The notes under the pieces are model-generated. The model searched no databases. It had not been told where the DNA came from and was given only the letters and a program-made list of their open reading frames with translations. From contig NZ_CP064048.1 of NCBI RefSeq assembly GCF_020923495.1, positions 2,533,501 to 2,597,500 on the forward strand: a DNA stretch of 64,000 bases. The letters are read 5' to 3'. The stretch is from Brevibacillus sedimenti (GTDB taxonomy: Bacteria; Bacillota; Bacilli; Brevibacillales; Brevibacillaceae). Shown one piece after another: positions 29,494 through 37,411 of the stretch; the stretch's first letter is position 1, and every line of letters begins with the position of its first letter. The translations under genes were made by a program, and so were the position numbers.

Positions 29494-29529
29494 GCGGCAT
29501 GTCGCAGCAGCGCGGCATGCCGCCTTTTT
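29494..29529 (+). terminator. Terminator after the RlmI-like gene
   Basis: GCGGCATG and CATGCCGC, 8 bp, 14-nt loop, then CTTTTTG. Confidence 0.6.
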
Positions 29530-29611
29530 GCGCCGTTCTTCCGTCGGGCAGCAGGGGAAACATGCTTCTCTGGCTGCTGCGGAACGGGTCATCCGCATAC
29601 AGAAATGGCAG

Positions 29612-29640
29612 TTGCTGGAACGAATCGGCACTGGTAAAAT
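29612..29640 (+). promoter_or_regulatory. Sigma-A promoter of the secreted hydrolase
   Basis: TTGCTG (29612-29617), 17 bp, TAAAAT (29635-29640). The gene starts 52 bp downstream. Confidence 0.65.
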
Positions 29641-29653
29641 GAAAGCGCTTCTC
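29640..29653 (+). promoter_or_regulatory. Catabolite-responsive element (cre)-like site
   Basis: TGAAAGCGCTTCTC matches the CcpA operator TGWAARCGYTWNCW at most positions, including the central CG. It overlaps the last base of the -10 and covers the transcription start region, the usual place for carbon catabolite repression. Confidence 0.55.
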
Positions 29654-29691
29654 AGAAAGAAAGGGGAAGGAAGAAGAGGAGGGATTGAGAG

Positions 29692-31191
29692 ATGAGCATG
29701 TCATGGTCGCGTCTTGTGCTTGCGGCGGCGCTGATGGTTCCGCTGGTCCCGGCCGGCCTGTCATCCGCCGGAGCGATCTCGGAACCTGTCGTACCGGGCG
29801 CGCATGGCGTGACGGTCACCCGCTTTGACGGCCAGGCGGGAAACTGGCTGACCACGCGCAACCCGCAGCAGTACGCGGCGGCTGTCCAATTCGGCAATCT
29901 GGGGCTGGTCCCGGCCGCGTGGGGCGGTTGGGAAACGATGTACGATCCGGCCGAAGTGACGGGCACACAAGTAAACGGCGCGTTTGACGATGCGCAATTC
30001 GTCATTCGCGTGCCGGATGAGTGGAACGGCAAGCTGGTCGTGTCCGGCATCCCGGCCACTCGCAACGAGACGGCCACCGATCTGTTGTTTAGCGATTACG
30101 TGCTGGAAAAAGGCTACGCCTTTGCGGCCATTGACAAAGGGACGCAGGGAGAAAGCGATCCCGCCGATCCGCTGGCCAAAGTAAAAAACGCCCTCGCGTC
30201 CGAGGAAGACTCGGTAGCCGAGTGGCATGTCCGCTTCCGGCAGTTGACCAAGGCGGCGCAAGCCTACCTGGCGGCGCATCATCGAGACCGGCTGATCGAT
30301 CCCTCCGACAGTACACCCGCTGCCCGACTGGTCTCGAAACAGCATCCAATCCCCACGTACGCCATCGGTATTTCCAACGGCGGGTACGTGGTCCGGTACG
30401 CTTTGGAACACGATGATCCGAAACTGACCAAAGAGCCGCGGCTGTACGACGGCGGCGTCGATTGGGAAGGGGTGCTGTGGCGCGCTGACAGGCCCAACCT
30501 GATCACCACACTGACCGACGTCGTCAACCACGCGGAAGCGGCCATCTACGGCCAGGGCAACGAGCGGGAGCGCGCCCGCGCAGCCCTGTACCGAGCCGGT
30601 GTGCCCAAAGGCTCGGAGAAGCTGTGGGCCTATTACGACCAGATCTACTGGTTCCTTACCCTCAACATCTACCGGGACGAGTTTGACCCGCACGCGCCGA
30701 AGCGCTTGCAGTGGCCGGACTACCTGCGGTTCAACGCCGACGGCACCCGCGACCGTTCGCTGGACGGCATCTATCGCACCTACGATTTCACCAAGCGGCC
30801 GAAAAAAGTGAAAGAAGCGGTGGAGGCGATCGAGAATACGGGCAGGATTGACGTGCCGCTGATCTCCGTGTTCGGCACCTGGGACGCCCTGATCTTCCCC
30901 GAGGTACATGGGAACGCCTACCGGCGGTTGGTCAAAGCGGCGGGACGGGAAAACCTGCACCGGCTCTACCTGGTGGAAAAGGGCAATCATGTCGACGGCC
31001 TGGTCTGGAGCGCATCGGACCCGGACAAGGAACTTCAGCCGCTGTTACCGTACGTCCATCAATGCTTTGACCTGCTTGTCGGCTGGGTGGAAGAGGGCAG
31101 GCAGCCGCCTGAAAGCGGGACGATTTCTGCACCGCGCGATCCCCTGCGGGTGAAGGACATCCGGACGGGGGAAGAGATCGACCCGTACTGA
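29692..31191 (+). CDS. Secreted alpha/beta-hydrolase (tannase/feruloyl-esterase or PHB-oligomer-hydrolase-like)
   Basis: 499 residues with a signal peptide (about 1-29, cleavage near SSAGA). The nucleophile elbow is GISNGG with Ser228. The acid is probably the Asp in [12 protein letters not shown] and the base the His in KGNHVDG. Size and the long lid-like insertion suggest the tannase/feruloyl esterase or 3-hydroxybutyrate-oligomer hydrolase families, but the substrate is not evident. ATG 29692 follows GAGGAGGG. It is a single-gene unit with its own promoter, a cre-like site and a terminator. Confidence 0.7.
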   Translation: MSMSWSRLVLAAALMVPLVPAGLSSAGAISEPVVPGAHGVTVTRFDGQAGNWLTTRNPQQYAAAVQFGNLGLVPAAWGGWETMYDPAEVTGTQVNGAFDDAQFVIRVPDEWNGKLVVSGIPATRNETATDLLFSDYVLEKGYAFAAIDKGTQGESDPADPLAKVKNALASEEDSVAEWHVRFRQLTKAAQAYLAAHHRDRLIDPSDSTPAARLVSKQHPIPTYAIGISNGGYVVRYALEHDDPKLTKEPRLYDGGVDWEGVLWRADRPNLITTLTDVVNHAEAAIYGQGNERERARAALYRAGVPKGSEKLWAYYDQIYWFLTLNIYRDEFDPHAPKRLQWPDYLRFNADGTRDRSLDGIYRTYDFTKRPKKVKEAVEAIENTGRIDVPLISVFGTWDALIFPEVHGNAYRRLVKAAGRENLHRLYLVEKGNHVDGLVWSASDPDKELQPLLPYVHQCFDLLVGWVEEGRQPPESGTISAPRDPLRVKDIRTGEEIDPY

Positions 31192-31198
31192 CACGCTG

Positions 31199-31227
31199 AG
31201 CGGACATATGCGTCCGCTTCTTTTTTT
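31199..31227 (+). terminator. Terminator of the secreted hydrolase
   Basis: AGCGGAC-ATATGC-GTCCGCT, then TCTTTTTTT. Confidence 0.85.
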
Positions 31228-31235
31228 GTATCGAC

Positions 31236-31263
31236 AAAAAAACGGCCCGCTGTCCGGCGGGTC
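31236..31263 (-). terminator. Minus-strand terminator of the small gene at 31278
   Basis: On the minus strand GACCCGC and GCGGGCC pair (one G-T) and are followed by GTTTTTTT. Confidence 0.75.
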
Positions 31264-31277
31264 GAAAAACGCTGCGG

Positions 31278-31769
31278 TCAGGCAAACTGTTTGTCGGACA
31301 GGATGTCGCGAACCAGTTCCAGGGCTCGTTTGATGCCCAGTTCCTTGCCGAGCAGCACCTGCCCCTCGGCTGAGCTGGCCGCCCTGACTTTACTCAATTC
31401 CTCCAGTTCGTGCGTCAGCAGGTGTTCCAGGATGTAGAGGCGCACCTGGCCGATCTCCCGTTCGCTCTGCCGATCCCGTTCCTGGTACTTGACCAGCGCC
31501 AGACTTTCTTCCACGTACTTGTCGATATCGTCTTCCAAAAAACGGGAAGCTGTGCAGATGATCTCGCGGTACTCGTCCGTTTGGGAGGGGATGACGCGCA
31601 GTGCGTGTCCGAGGTGGGCGAGCAGAAACTTGTGGAGCACGACGCTGTTGCGCGTGTAGGCGTTGTGCAACAGGGAGTACTCGCCCAAAAACGTCCCGGT
31701 CTCCTTGTCGTAGCGGTGCAGGAGCGTATAGGACGAACAGTACGTACAGAAGAGCAGATAGTCTCTCAT
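31278..31769 (-). CDS. Uncharacterised 163-residue protein
   Basis: Not recognised. It starts MRDYLLFCTYC, with a CxxC pair at C8/C11 that could bind a metal or form a disulfide. The rest is soluble, charged and mostly helical (FLEDDIDKYVEESLALVKYQ; LEHLLTHELEELSKVR). There is no signal peptide or membrane segment. The second ATG (31769) is chosen because GGGGGA is six bases upstream; the first (31775) abuts it. It is divergent from ddl and has its own terminator. Confidence 0.7.
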   Translation of the reverse strand: MRDYLLFCTYCSSYTLLHRYDKETGTFLGEYSLLHNAYTRNSVVLHKFLLAHLGHALRVIPSQTDEYREIICTASRFLEDDIDKYVEESLALVKYQERDRQSEREIGQVRLYILEHLLTHELEELSKVRAASSAEGQVLLGKELGIKRALELVRDILSDKQFA

Positions 31770-31858
31770 GGACATTCCCCCTGCGTTGAGAAAAGTCTTC
31801 TGTGACGTTTTTTCACAGGATATGTTGGACGGCGGCTGCTTGTGCTTCTCCTGTCCCC

Positions 31859-31887
31859 TTGTATTTGCGGAAGGGATTGTGTATGCT
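31859..31887 (+). promoter_or_regulatory. Possible sigma-A promoter of ddl
   Basis: TTGTAT (31859-31864), 17 bp, TATGCT (31882-31887), 115 bp before the ddl start. Just upstream, CTGTGA and TCACAG form an inverted repeat (31800-31818) between the divergent genes. Confidence 0.4.
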
Positions 31888-32001
31888 GAATGGGGTATTT
31901 GCGCCCGGCGCACACCATAGGCGGGCGTTTGCATACCATGGGAGAGCAGGAGACGCGTGAACGCGCTTTTGCGCAGGCAAGGCGAAAGGAGCTTGGAGTT
32001 C

Positions 32002-33120
32002 ATGGGGAACAAAATTCGGCTGGGGATTATTTACGGAGGGAAGTCCTCGGAACATGAGGTTTCGCTGCGCACCGCCCTGTCGATTATGAAGGCGGTCGAT
32101 TTTGATAAATACGACATTTTGCCCATCTACGTGACGCTGGATGGAAACTGGGTGAAAGGGGAGAACCTCAGGGGCATTTTGCCGGAGGGTACCAACGAAC
32201 TCCGCCTGACAAACGGGGCGGTGTCTGTCAGCAGCGAGGTGAAGATGGAACAGGTGGCTGTCAGCCGCACCTCGCCGATCTTTGGCGTCGCCCAGGAAGT
32301 GGACGTGATTTTTCCCGTCGTGCACGGCCCAAACGGTGAAGACGGCACGATTCAAGGCCTGCTGGAACTGGCCAACCTGCCATATGTCGGAGCTGGTGTC
32401 ATGGCATCGGCAGTGGGCATGGACAAATGGATGATGAAAAACGTGTTCGCCCAGGCGGGACTGCCGCAGGTGAAATACGTGGGCGTGCTCCGGTCGCAGT
32501 GGGAACGTGACCAGGAGGGAATCATCGCGCGCATCGAGCAGGAACTGGGCTACCCATGCTTCGTAAAACCGGCCAACATGGGGTCCAGTGTCGGGATCAG
32601 TAAGGCAAAAGACCGGCAGCAGTTGATCGACGCGATGATGCTGGCCGCCAAATTTGACCGCCGGTTGATCGTGGAGCAGTTCGTCAAGGCGCGCGAGCTG
32701 GAAATCGGCCTGCTCGGCAACGAGGAACCAATCACCTCGGTCGTGGGCGAGATCGTGCCGGCCAAGGAGTTTTACGATTACGAAGCCAAGTACAAAGGCG
32801 CCGGCACAGAACTGCAGATTCCAGCCCGGATTCCGTCCCACGTGGCAGAGCGGATCGCTGAAATGGCCAAAATCGCATACTGCGCCCTGGATGCGTCGGG
32901 CCTGTCGCGGGCAGACTTTTTCTGGGACGAGGAAAACGACCAACTGTATATCAATGAAGTGAACACGATGCCCGGCTTTACGCCGTTCAGCATGTACCCG
33001 CTGCTGTTCCAGGAAGCGGGCATCAGCTACAGCGAGCTGATTGACCGGCTGGTCCAGCTTGCTCTGGAACGCCACGCCGACAAACAGCGAAACGTGGTGG
33101 ATGCAGAAGAGTTGGAATAA
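32002..33120 (+). CDS. ddl: D-alanine--D-alanine ligase
   Basis: 372 residues, ATP-grasp. It makes the D-Ala-D-Ala dipeptide for peptidoglycan. IIYGGKSSEHEVS at the N-terminus, VHGPNGEDGTIQGLLEL, FVKPANMGSSVGI, and the metal site INEVNTMPGFTPFSMYP. ATG 32002 has AAAGGAG ten bases upstream; a longer in-frame start exists at 31957. The next gene, murF, which uses the product, is convergent rather than downstream in the same direction. Confidence 0.97.
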   Translation: MGNKIRLGIIYGGKSSEHEVSLRTALSIMKAVDFDKYDILPIYVTLDGNWVKGENLRGILPEGTNELRLTNGAVSVSSEVKMEQVAVSRTSPIFGVAQEVDVIFPVVHGPNGEDGTIQGLLELANLPYVGAGVMASAVGMDKWMMKNVFAQAGLPQVKYVGVLRSQWERDQEGIIARIEQELGYPCFVKPANMGSSVGISKAKDRQQLIDAMMLAAKFDRRLIVEQFVKARELEIGLLGNEEPITSVVGEIVPAKEFYDYEAKYKGAGTELQIPARIPSHVAERIAEMAKIAYCALDASGLSRADFFWDEENDQLYINEVNTMPGFTPFSMYPLLFQEAGISYSELIDRLVQLALERHADKQRNVVDAEELE

Positions 33121-33133
33121 TGGGGAATGTAGA

Positions 33134-33206
33134 GGGAGTGCCCTGGGGCGCTCCCGTGTTCATTTTTGGACAAGGAGCCTCTGTAGCGAGGCTCCTTGCT
33201 GTTTTT
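33134..33206 (+). terminator. Tandem terminators after ddl
   Basis: First hairpin GGGAGTGCC/GGCGCTCCC (33134-33155), then GTGTTCATTTTT. Second hairpin AAGGAGCCTC-TGTAGC-GAGGCTCCTT (33172-33197), a perfect 10-bp stem followed by GCTGTTTTT. They end ddl transcription toward convergent murF; neither has a T tract on the minus side. Confidence 0.8.
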
Positions 33207-33221
33207 CGTTTTCAATTGTGG

Positions 33222-34601
33222 TCACGCGTGATCTTCCAGCGCCTGAAGCAGCGTCCACAGTCCCATGCCTTGCGACGCTTTGAACAGAAAGGCGTGATGG
33301 GCGTCGCGCACCGCAAGGAGCGTTTCGACTGCTTCAGCCTTGGTCGGGAAGTAGCGCTTATTCCCCTCGTACGCGTCATACAGGTGCTGCGCTTGCTCAC
33401 CGACGGCCACGAGCAGTTCGATTCGGTCGCGGTAGCGGTTGGCGAAAGCCCCCACCTGGGCGTGCATGGCCGGGCTGTTCTCGCCAAGCTCAAACATGTC
33501 GCCCAGCACCAGCACCTTTTTACGCTCGGGGAACAGATCCGCAAACGTGGAGATCGCCGCTTCCATCGACGAAGGGCTGGCGTTGTACGCGTCGTTGATG
33601 TAGAGCGGGCCATGGGCGGACTCGATCCGCTCGAAACGCATGGCCGACAGGCGCACCGTCGCCAGCGCGCGGATGATCTCCGCTGTCGTCATGCCGAAGT
33701 GGCGGCCGATCGCAACAGCCGGCAGCGCGTTCAGGACGTTGTGCGTGCCGAACAGCGGCAGGAAGGCCGCGAAGCGCTCCCCGTCCCGGAAGCAGACGTC
33801 AAATCGCGTCCCGTCGTCAGCGGATTGGATATTCTCCGCCCAGATGTCAGCGGGGGCGTTGACGGAGTAGTACATGATGCGGCCCGGATAAAGTGGCGCC
33901 ACCTTGCGCAGGTATTCGCTGTCTCCGTTCAAAAGGACCAGTCCGTCCGGATCAGTGTGGGGAAGCAGTTCTGCCTTGGCGAGCGCGATTTTCTCCCGCG
34001 AGCCAAAAAACTCGATGTGGGCTTCGCCGATATAGGTAATCACGCTGATCTGCGGCTTGACCAGCGAGGCCAGCAGGTCGATTTCGCCAGCGTGGTTCAT
34101 GCCCAGCTCCAGCACGGCTGCCTGATGCTGCTCTTCCACCTGCAGCAGGGAGTAGGGAACGCCCAGGTGGTTGTTGAGATTTTTGTAGGTCTTGTGGATG
34201 GAAAACCGGCTTTCCAGCAGGTGGGCGACGATGTCCTTCGTTGTCGTTTTGCCGTTGCTGCCGGTAATGGCCACAAAGGGTATGGAAAAGGACGTGCGGT
34301 AAGCAGCTGCCAGCTTTTGAAACGCGCGCAGCGTGTCGTTCACCAGAATCAGGCCGAATCCCGCCGGCAGGCTGTCTGGCACCTTTTGTTCGTTGGAGAT
34401 GATCGCTGCCCGTGCGCCTTTTTCCGCCGCCTGCAGGAGAAAGTCGTGTCCGTCCCGCGTTCCGGCAATCGCCACGAACAAGGCACCCGGCAAAAGCTGA
34501 CGCGTGTCAAAGTGAACGGATGTCACCGTCAGCCCGGGATCGCCCGCCAGCAGCAGCCCTTCCGCCATAACGGCCGCTCGTCCCAGTGCAATTTCTCTCA
34601 T
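33222..34601 (-). CDS. murF: UDP-N-acetylmuramoyl-tripeptide--D-alanyl-D-alanine ligase
   Basis: 459 residues. It adds D-Ala-D-Ala to the UDP-MurNAc-tripeptide in the cytoplasm. P-loop FVAITGSNGKTTTKD (about 108-122), KNLNNHLGVPYSLL, LELGMNHAGEI, and the C-terminal Mur ligase domain with INDAYNASPSSM. ATG 34601 follows AAGGGGATTGG. It faces ddl tail to tail with about 100 bp between. Confidence 0.97.
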   Translation of the reverse strand: MREIALGRAAVMAEGLLLAGDPGLTVTSVHFDTRQLLPGALFVAIAGTRDGHDFLLQAAEKGARAAIISNEQKVPDSLPAGFGLILVNDTLRAFQKLAAAYRTSFSIPFVAITGSNGKTTTKDIVAHLLESRFSIHKTYKNLNNHLGVPYSLLQVEEQHQAAVLELGMNHAGEIDLLASLVKPQISVITYIGEAHIEFFGSREKIALAKAELLPHTDPDGLVLLNGDSEYLRKVAPLYPGRIMYYSVNAPADIWAENIQSADDGTRFDVCFRDGERFAAFLPLFGTHNVLNALPAVAIGRHFGMTTAEIIRALATVRLSAMRFERIESAHGPLYINDAYNASPSSMEAAISTFADLFPERKKVLVLGDMFELGENSPAMHAQVGAFANRYRDRIELLVAVGEQAQHLYDAYEGNKRYFPTKAEAVETLLAVRDAHHAFLFKASQGMGLWTLLQALEDHA

Positions 34602-34653
34602 AGGTCCAATCCCCTTTTCATCGAATCGTTTTCGATCGTGGAAACCACGAAGT

Positions 34654-34683
34654 CATGCTAACACTCCTGTTCGGCCGCGGCAA
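34654..34683 (-). promoter_or_regulatory. Possible promoter of murF
   Basis: Minus strand TTGCCG (34683-34678), 18 bp, TAGCAT (34659-34654), 53 bp before the murF start. It lies within an inverted repeat CCTGTTCGGC (34666-34675) / GCCGAACAGG (34713-34722). Confidence 0.4.
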
Positions 34684-34803
34684 GGAAAAAATGACGGTCC
34701 CCATCGCAGACAGCCGAACAGGTCAATGATCATGAAACAGTCATGCGTACAGGTTGCTGGTAGTTCAGGTGGCGATAAAAAAGCATAATGGCCACAGACG
34801 GCG

Positions 34804-34833
34804 AAAAACGCCCGAAAACGAAGATTCGGGCGT
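34804..34833 (-). terminator. Minus-strand intrinsic terminator upstream of murF
   Basis: On the minus strand ACGCCCGAA and TTCGGGCGT form a perfect 9-bp stem with an 8-nt loop, followed by TTTT. It lies 200 bp before murF and points toward it. Confidence 0.65.
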
Positions 34834-34919
34834 CTGTTACATCATGTATGGCAGCGGGACCTATTCAGATATTGGATCGGCTTTTATAACTTTTTTTAAC
34901 CAGTACAATTACCCAGTTG
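34804..34919 (-). ncRNA. Candidate small RNA or murF leader
   Basis: A minus-strand promoter (TTGTGA at 34954-34949, 17 bp, TACAAT at 34931-34926) and the terminator ending near 34804 delimit a transcript of about 115 nt. The interval has no plausible coding frame. I recognise no known RNA family. It may be an independent sRNA, or an attenuated leader whose read-through reaches murF. Confidence 0.3.
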
Positions 34920-34925
34920 CCTCTT

Positions 34926-34954
34926 ATTGTAATATATTCCCTTCCGATTCACAA
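34926..34954 (-). promoter_or_regulatory. Minus-strand sigma-A-like promoter in the murF-rpsU gap
   Basis: TTGTGA-N17-TACAAT read on the minus strand. A short palindrome TGAAC-A-GTTCA (34969-34979) lies just upstream of the -35. Confidence 0.5.
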
Positions 34955-35099
34955 TCATGCCGCGCGTTTGAACAGTTCAGTCACAAACGTCGCAACAATT
35001 TCTCTTTACGGCAAAGCGGTTTTGCGTAAGCGTGCTTTTCCTCTCCTGACAGAATTGCGCCTCGGTCAGCTGATCTTTACCCCAGCAGGAAAGGAGGCC

Positions 35100-35189
35100 A
35101 TGAGTGAACGCACTGCTGCCTCTTCCGAGCTGGCTTCCAAGAATAAGTTGGAAAGAAAGGTTGACCTGTCTTGGTTTTCTGTCCTATAA
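35100..35189 (+). CDS. Doubtful 29-codon ORF upstream of rpsU
   Basis: ATG 35100 preceded by AAGGAGG, but with only two bases of spacing. The peptide (MSERTAASSELASKNKLERK..., ending SWFSVL) resembles nothing I know. The ORF ends inside the rpsU -10 box. I see no other coding potential between 34838 and 35160. Confidence 0.2.
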   Translation: MSERTAASSELASKNKLERKVDLSWFSVL

Positions 35190-35190
35190 T
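35161..35190 (+). promoter_or_regulatory. Sigma-A promoter of rpsU
   Basis: TTGACC (35161-35166), 18 bp, TATAAT (35185-35190), 62 bp before rpsU. Confidence 0.8.
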
Positions 35191-35251
35191 GTAGTGTGAC
35201 AGTCTGTTGGTAACAGGCGTCCCACGGTTTTAGCGGAGGGAGGGAAGACAG

Positions 35252-35425
35252 ATGGCAGAAGTTCGAGTCAAGAAAAACGAGTCTTTGGAACAGGCACTTC
35301 GTCGCTTCAAGCGTGAGAGCGCCAAAGCAGGGGTTATGGCGGAACTGAGAAAACGCCGCCACTTCGAAAAACCCAGCGTGCGCCGCAAGAAAAAATCCGA
35401 AGCAGCTCGCAAGCGCAAGTACTAA
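35252..35425 (+). CDS. rpsU: 30S ribosomal protein S21
   Basis: 57 residues, [20 protein letters not shown] to the basic tail [14 protein letters not shown]: a complete S21. It is a small-subunit protein near the 3' end of 16S rRNA. ATG 35252 with GGAGGGAGG upstream. Co-transcribed with yqeY 17 bp downstream, as in B. subtilis. Confidence 0.98.
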   Translation: MAEVRVKKNESLEQALRRFKRESAKAGVMAELRKRRHFEKPSVRRKKKSEAARKRKY

Positions 35426-35442
35426 TTGACGGAGGGCTCATC

Positions 35443-35889
35443 ATGAGTGTAATGGAGCGACTCGATCAAGATATGAAGCAAGCGATGAAGGACAAAGCTG
35501 CGCTGAAACTCTCTGTTATTCGCATGGTGAAAGCTGCGTTAAAGAACGAAGAGATTAGTAAAGGTAGACTGTTGTCTGAAGACGAAGAGCTGACCATCTT
35601 GACTCGCGAGTTAAAACAGCGCCGTGAATCCCTCCAAGAATTCGAAAAGGCGGGTCGTGACGACCTCGCCGCCAAAACACGAGAGGAAATCGACGTGCTC
35701 TCCGCGTATCTGCCCGCTCAATTGAGCGAGGACGAACTGCGCGGCATTGTACGGGACGCGATTGCCGCCACCGGAGCCACCTCCAAAAAGGAGATGGGCA
35801 AGGTGATGGGGGCGATCATGCCGAAAGTAAAAGGAAGAGCCGACGGTGCTCTCGTGCAAAAGATTGTATCTGAGGAATTGCCATCGTAA
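35443..35889 (+). CDS. yqeY: GatB/YqeY domain protein
   Basis: 148 residues. It is the stand-alone form of the tRNA-binding C-terminal domain of the GatB amidotransferase subunit. Conserved [34 protein letters not shown] and [17 protein letters not shown]. Precise role unknown. It follows rpsU as in B. subtilis and ends at a terminator. Confidence 0.95.
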   Translation: MSVMERLDQDMKQAMKDKAALKLSVIRMVKAALKNEEISKGRLLSEDEELTILTRELKQRRESLQEFEKAGRDDLAAKTREEIDVLSAYLPAQLSEDELRGIVRDAIAATGATSKKEMGKVMGAIMPKVKGRADGALVQKIVSEELPS

Positions 35890-35920
35890 TGAGGATCAAC
35901 CTCATCTAGATACGCACAAA

Positions 35921-35953
35921 AGACTCAGTCCCATGCGGCTGGGTCTTTCTTTA
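35921..35953 (+). terminator. Terminator after rpsU-yqeY
   Basis: AGACTCAG and CTGGGTCT, 8 bp with one wobble, then TTCTTTA. A smaller hairpin ATGAGG-ATCAA-CCTCAT (35889-35905) precedes it at the yqeY stop. Confidence 0.7.
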
Positions 35954-35984
35954 TGGCACGAATAAGGCAATCAATAAAAAATTA

Positions 35985-36010
35985 TGAAACGGGCGTGAAT
36001 CTGACCCGTA
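35985..36010 (+). promoter_or_regulatory. Sigma-W-type promoter of yqeZ-floA
   Basis: TGAAAC (35985-35990), exactly 16 bp, CGTA (36007-36010). This equals the B. subtilis sigma-W consensus, and the yqeZ-yqfA-yqfB operon is a known sigma-W target there. Confidence 0.8.
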
Positions 36011-36060
36011 TACCTAAGTAGCCATTCGAGGAGGCTGTATAAGGAAAGGAGGTGGAGGTA

Positions 36061-37404
36061 ATGAATGTGTCACGCATCGTTTCCCGTCCCGTTCGCTTGT
36101 TGCTGGCGCTGCTTTGCGTGGCGATAGGGCTCGCCGGTCTGCTGGCCGGAAGTCCGGCTGCTGCCAAACCGTATCAGAAAGCGGTCTGGATTCCCGTGGA
36201 GCACCAGATCGAGCAGGGGCTGGAAAGCTTTCTGAAGCGGGCGTTTGCCGAAGCAACGAGTAAGGGCGCGGATCTGATCGTGCTGCACATCAACACCCCC
36301 GGCGGAGAAATCAATGCGGCCGACTCCATCGGCCAACTGGTCAGACAATCGCCAATCCACGTGGTGGCCTACATCGACAATCAGGCGTTTTCGGCCGGCA
36401 CCTATATCGCTCTGAACGCAAACGAAATTGTCATGACCCCAGGCAGCAGCATCGGGGCGGCGACGCCGATTGACCTGGCGGGCAACGCCGCCGACGTGAA
36501 GATCATCTCCGGGTGGGCTAACAAAATGGAGGCGGCAGCCAAGCTGAACAACCGCAATCCGGACGTGGCCCGGGCCATGGTGGAAATCGACCGGGAGTTT
36601 CCGGGGTTGAAACCGAAAGGCACCGTTCTTTCCCTGGATGCCGAGCGGGCCAAGCAGTTGGGCTACGCCGAACAGGTGGTGGCCAACAAGGCACAGCTTC
36701 TCGCGTATCTGGGCGTCAATGCGGATGAGCTGGAAACGATTGAACCGACAATCGGCGAGCGGGTGGCCCGTTTTGTCACCAGTCCGGTTGTCATGAGCCT
36801 TCTGTTGATCATTGGTCTGGTGGGCATCGTCGTCGAGCTGTTTGCCCCCGGATTTGGCGTGGGCGGCACGGTTGCGTTGTGCGCCTTTGGTCTGTACTTC
36901 TTCGGCCATTACGTGGCGGGATTCGCCAATTGGCTGCATATCTGCCTGTTTGTTCTGGGCATCCTGCTGATGATATTGGAAATCTTCGTTCCCGGCGGGA
37001 TCGTCGGTGGGCTTGGCTTCATCAGCATTGTCGCCGGCTTGGTCATGGCTGCCTACGACACAAAACAGGGGCTTGCATCGCTGGGGATCGCTGTCCTGGT
37101 CACGGTGATCGTCGCCTTCGCGCTGATTAAAAAATACGGCATCAAAGGACTGATCAGCCGGTTTGTGCTGGGTGACGTGCAGCGCAATGAAGCGGGCTAC
37201 GTGGCGCCGAAGGACCAGCGGCACCTGCTGGGCAAGGAGGGGATTGCCCTGACGCCGCTTCGACCGGCGGGCGTGGTCAAGATTGAGGGGCGGCGCATTG
37301 ATGCCGTCAGCGGAGGCGGATTTATTGCCGCCGGCACCCCCATCACCGTAATACAGGTGGAAGGCAGCCGCGTTGTCGTGCAGGAACAAGAACAAAAGGA
37401 GTAG
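36061..37404 (+). CDS. yqeZ: NfeD-family membrane serine protease (YqeZ)
   Basis: 447 residues. Signal sequence or first helix (about 10-35), then a ClpP/SppA-like protease domain: LHINTPGGEINAADSI and the nucleophile in NQAFSAGTYIAL. Several membrane helices (about 235-355) and a C-terminal OB-fold NfeD domain (GKEGIALTPLRPAGVVKIEG) follow. It works next to the flotillin FloA in membrane-domain maintenance. ATG 36061 has AAGGAGG eight bases upstream; GTG 36052 is in frame but inside the ribosome site. Confidence 0.94.
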   Translation: MNVSRIVSRPVRLLLALLCVAIGLAGLLAGSPAAAKPYQKAVWIPVEHQIEQGLESFLKRAFAEATSKGADLIVLHINTPGGEINAADSIGQLVRQSPIHVVAYIDNQAFSAGTYIALNANEIVMTPGSSIGAATPIDLAGNAADVKIISGWANKMEAAAKLNNRNPDVARAMVEIDREFPGLKPKGTVLSLDAERAKQLGYAEQVVANKAQLLAYLGVNADELETIEPTIGERVARFVTSPVVMSLLLIIGLVGIVVELFAPGFGVGGTVALCAFGLYFFGHYVAGFANWLHICLFVLGILLMILEIFVPGGIVGGLGFISIVAGLVMAAYDTKQGLASLGIAVLVTVIVAFALIKKYGIKGLISRFVLGDVQRNEAGYVAPKDQRHLLGKEGIALTPLRPAGVVKIEGRRIDAVSGGGFIAAGTPITVIQVEGSRVVVQEQEQKE

Positions 37405-37411
37405 ATGATTC

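Noticed and set aside
34969..34979. LexA (SOS) box
   Set aside because: TGAAC-A-GTTCA has a 1-base spacer; the Gram-positive LexA box needs GAAC-N4-GTTC.
35066..35362. 98-codon minus-strand ORF in the murF-rpsU gap
   Set aside because: It overlaps rpsU and its promoter antisense and has no ribosome site or similarity.
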